Source of the DNA: an uncultured delta proteobacterium
GTDB taxonomy: Bacteria; Desulfobacterota; Desulfobulbia; Desulfobulbales; Desulfurivibrionaceae
DNA: 64,000 nt
Assembly: GCA_903869265.1 (NCBI GenBank)
Contig: CAIPYE010000007.1
Coordinates: forward strand, 1 to 64,000
Direction: 5' to 3'
The translations under genes and the position numbers were made by a program. The notes beneath the pieces are model-generated. The model searched no databases and had not been told where the DNA came from. It saw nothing but the letters and a program-made list of their open reading frames with translations. The number at the start of each line of letters is the position of its first letter. Positions within the stretch are counted from its first letter, which is position 1. Below are positions 62,628 to 64,000 of the stretch, piece by piece.

Positions 62628-64000
62628 TTATGCGGCATGCTCGGCAATTTCCTTGATATCGGCAATGAGGATAATATCGTCGTTGCCCATGATGGTGTAT
62701 CCGCAGATTCCATTGATTTTTCGAAGTTTTTTGTACCCATCGCCAAACTCCTTGGCCACAATTTTTTGGTGGGACAGGATGCGATCAACCAGCAGGCCGA
62801 TTCCATGGGGCTTACAGATCACAACAATTTTACTGTGTAGGTCAGCCAGGGTCGAGGAGGCTTTCGGGTAAAAGAAGGCGTTGAGTTCAATAAGCCGCAG
62901 GATTGCGCCATCATATGCGATGCAGTGGTTTTCCGCAAGGAGCGGGATGATGTTTTCTGTTTCGATGACTGTGGTGATCTCATCGGAGGGAATGGCATAG
63001 GTTTCATCGCCTGATTCCGCGAGCATGGCATCTTTGGTGACCAGGGTTTTGGTAAGCGGGACGGTGAGCAAAACTGTGGTGCCTTTGCCCACCAGGGAAT
63101 CGAGCTGGATGCTGCCGTTGCATTCCTTGAGGCCGGACATGACCACGTCCATGCCCACCCCGCGCCCCGAGACTTCGCTGACTTTCTCGGCCGAACTGAA
63201 CCCCGGTTTGAAAACGAGATTGATCAGCTCCCGGTCGCTTAAACGCTTAAGCTCTTCAGCAGCCATGAACCCCTTGTTCAGGGCGACTTCCTTCATTTTT
63301 TGTGGATCGATTCCCAGGCCGTCATCTTCAATAATAATGTAGACATTGTTCTCGTCCGCTCGTGCATGCAGGGTGAGGCTGCCCTGTTCCGGTTTGCCCG
63401 CTTTTTTTCTTGCCTCTGGTGTTTGGAGCCCGTGGTCCAGAGAATTGCGCAGGATATGGACCAGTGGGTTTTCGATCTTCTCCAGCAGATCTTTGTCGAT
63501 AACGGTTTCCTCGCCGGTGATGGTGAAGCGGACTTCCTTGCAGAGCGCGGTGGATAGCTGGCGGACCACCTTGGGAAATCGCTGGAACAGTGATTTGACC
63601 GGCACCCTGCGGATGCTCATGATATTGGCGTGTAGTTTTTCAAGCTGTTCATCAAGTGCATCGATTATGCCGTCGAATCTGGCGACGAATTCAAAATTTG
63701 CGAGGTTTGCTTCCAGTTGTTTTTTGAGAAAATTGAGGGAATCAAGGCTGATGTAAAGGCCACCCACGGAATTGGCAAAGTTGTCGAGTCGTGCCTGATC
63801 GATGCGGATGGTTTTTGTCTGCTCGCCAGTCTTGCTTTCTTGGATGTGGGCGTTGAGGGCCCGTTTGTCCTGGATTGCCAGGGCATTTTTCAGGTCATTT
63901 TCCTGGATTACTCCCTGTTCGATGAGCAATTCCCCGATCTTTTTTTGCTGGCCAAGGGCTGCGGAGATCTGCGCTTCGCTGACAAGTTGTTGTTCCATCA
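62628..64000 (-). CDS. CheA-like chemotaxis histidine kinase, N-terminus cut by window end
   Basis: HILRNSLDHGLQTPEAR, EDDGLGIDPQKM, SEVSGRGVGMDVV, CheW-like C-terminus. Confidence 0.9.
   Translation of the reverse strand, partial: MEQQLVSEAQISAALGQQKKIGELLIEQGVIQENDLKNALAIQDKRALNAHIQESKTGEQTKTIRIDQARLDNFANSVGGLYISLDSLNFLKKQLEANLANFEFVARFDGIIDALDEQLEKLHANIMSIRRVPVKSLFQRFPKVVRQLSTALCKEVRFTITGEETVIDKDLLEKIENPLVHILRNSLDHGLQTPEARKKAGKPEQGSLTLHARADENNVYIIIEDDGLGIDPQKMKEVALNKGFMAAEELKRLSDRELINLVFKPGFSSAEKVSEVSGRGVGMDVVMSGLKECNGSIQLDSLVGKGTTVLLTVPLTKTLVTKDAMLAESGDETYAIPSDEITTVIETENIIPLLAENHCIAYDGAILRLIELNAFFYPKASSTLADLHSKIVVICKPHGIGLLVDRILSHQKIVAKEFGDGYKKLRKINGICGYTIMGNDDIILIADIKEIAEHAA

Overview
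Chromosomal window from an anaerobic, probably sulfate-reducer-like Desulfobacterota bacterium (lineage inferred from gene content only). The core is a nitrogen-fixation locus at about 4.4-27.7 kb: amtB-glnB, divergent nifA, nifH-nifI1-nifI2-nifD-nifK, an accessory block of small genes, nifE-nifN-nifB, a modE-like regulator, modABC and nifV. Candidate sigma-54 promoters and TGT-N10-ACA NifA sites are readable in the sequence. The flanks are mostly housekeeping: rhlE, trmJ, HU, tRNA-His, purM, mogA, murJ, rsmE, waaA, lpxK, lpxC, proC, nadK, a molybdenum hydroxylase operon with xdhC/mocA-like genes, valS, dgt, a carbonic anhydrase, an ABC-F ATPase, signalling proteins and a cheA-like gene cut by the window end. 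Main points for follow-up: (1) a NifB homologue between nifK and nifE that has lost the radical-SAM CxxxCxxC motif but keeps the GPGDP motif and the NifX-like domain; (2) a block of small unassigned genes in the nif operon, including Nif11-like, HEPN-like, GNAT, zinc-ribbon and [2Fe-2S] proteins; (3) a SelW/Rdx-type selenoprotein with in-frame UGA and a SECIS-like hairpin, split by the ORF caller; (4) an integron-like gene cassette without integrase (one complete attC and one truncated attC) between two transposase remnants; (5) near-identical UAS-to-promoter spacing at nifH and nifE, and a candidate sigma-54 promoter for nifA; (6) a 24-bp perfect palindrome at the nifV stop codon. All homology calls come from reading the sequence; no database search was run.
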